Source: Longimicrobium sp. (GTDB lineage Bacteria; Gemmatimonadota; Gemmatimonadetes; Longimicrobiales; Longimicrobiaceae). From it: a DNA stretch of 5,611 nt. The notes below the pieces were generated by a model that was not told the origin of the DNA, made no database searches, and was given only the letters and a program-made list of their open reading frames with translations. Position numbers and translations under genes: made by a program. Shown in pieces: positions 5,537-5,611 of the stretch; position 1 is the first letter of the stretch; each line of letters begins with the position of its first letter. The stretch spans positions 1-5,611 of the forward strand of contig JAUJMI010000206.1 in NCBI GenBank assembly GCA_030446945.1, read 5' to 3'.

Positions 5537-5611
5537 GCGAGTGAACTCGCTGCAACAACCGCACAACGCCCGCCTGCGCGGACTCGGGGGCGAGATCCGC
5601 CCGTTCAGCGG
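5537..5611. repeat. Paired small palindromes at the right edge, possible interspersed repeat
   Basis: GCGAGT-GA-ACTCGC at 5537-5550 is a perfect 6-bp inverted repeat. Eighteen nt on, GCCCGC-CTGC-GCGGAC at 5568-5583 is a second inverted repeat with one mismatch. No credible reading frame crosses the stretch. The pattern resembles dispersed non-coding repeats I associate with high-GC Gemmatimonadota contigs, but this rests on recollection. It may continue past the window edge. Confidence 0.35.

Noticed and set aside
5537..5611. tRNA gene
   Set aside because: The palindromes suggest stems, but no cloverleaf with a T-loop or acceptor pairing could be traced.

Overview
This is a high-GC stretch with every supportable gene on the minus strand. 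It reads right to left as part of the translation and cell-cycle core of a Gram-negative-type bacterium. Very high GC, the gene style and the heptamer-period intergenic repeats remind me of Gemmatimonadota (Longimicrobium-like), but that is an impression; nothing in the window proves it. A periplasm-facing tandem SPOR protein supports a cell with septal peptidoglycan remodelling.

Layout in transcription order: (1) 5611-5394, an upstream region with two small palindromes, a sigma70-like promoter and a terminator-like hairpin just in front of rpsF. (2) 5393-4340, a compact ribosomal operon rpsF (bS6), rpsR (bS18), rplI (bL9); rpsF and rpsR are 1 nt apart and rpsR to rplI is 21 nt, with no ssb between S6 and S18. 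(3) 4342-4096, a gene-free spacer with a heptamer-period inverted repeat starting at the rplI stop, then a 13-bp GC hairpin that probably ends the operon. (4) 4095-3703, rsfS, the ribosomal silencing factor. (5) 3702-3527, a second gene-free spacer with another heptamer-period inverted repeat, a G-quadruplex motif and a good promoter candidate. (6) 3526-1973, a 517-residue membrane protein with a degenerate BY-kinase/ParA-like N-terminal domain, one transmembrane segment and two SPOR-like domains. (7) 1976-1, the first 658 residues of Smc (ATPase head half, coiled coil, hinge), cut by the window edge.

The S6-S18-L9-RsfS block is ordinary ribosome biology. The most interesting part is the last pair: the SPOR protein and smc overlap by the tetranucleotide ATGA, so their translation is probably coupled. 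The SPOR protein would place a ParA-fold domain without nucleotide-binding motifs in the cytoplasm and peptidoglycan-binding domains outside the membrane. This suggests, without proving, a link between the division septum and chromosome organisation. The second notable signal is the pair of inverted repeats after the rplI and rsfS stops: their arm sequences differ, but they share the 7-nt periodicity and a related centre (TGAACTGC followed by CAYCGC), as if they belong to one family of interspersed elements.
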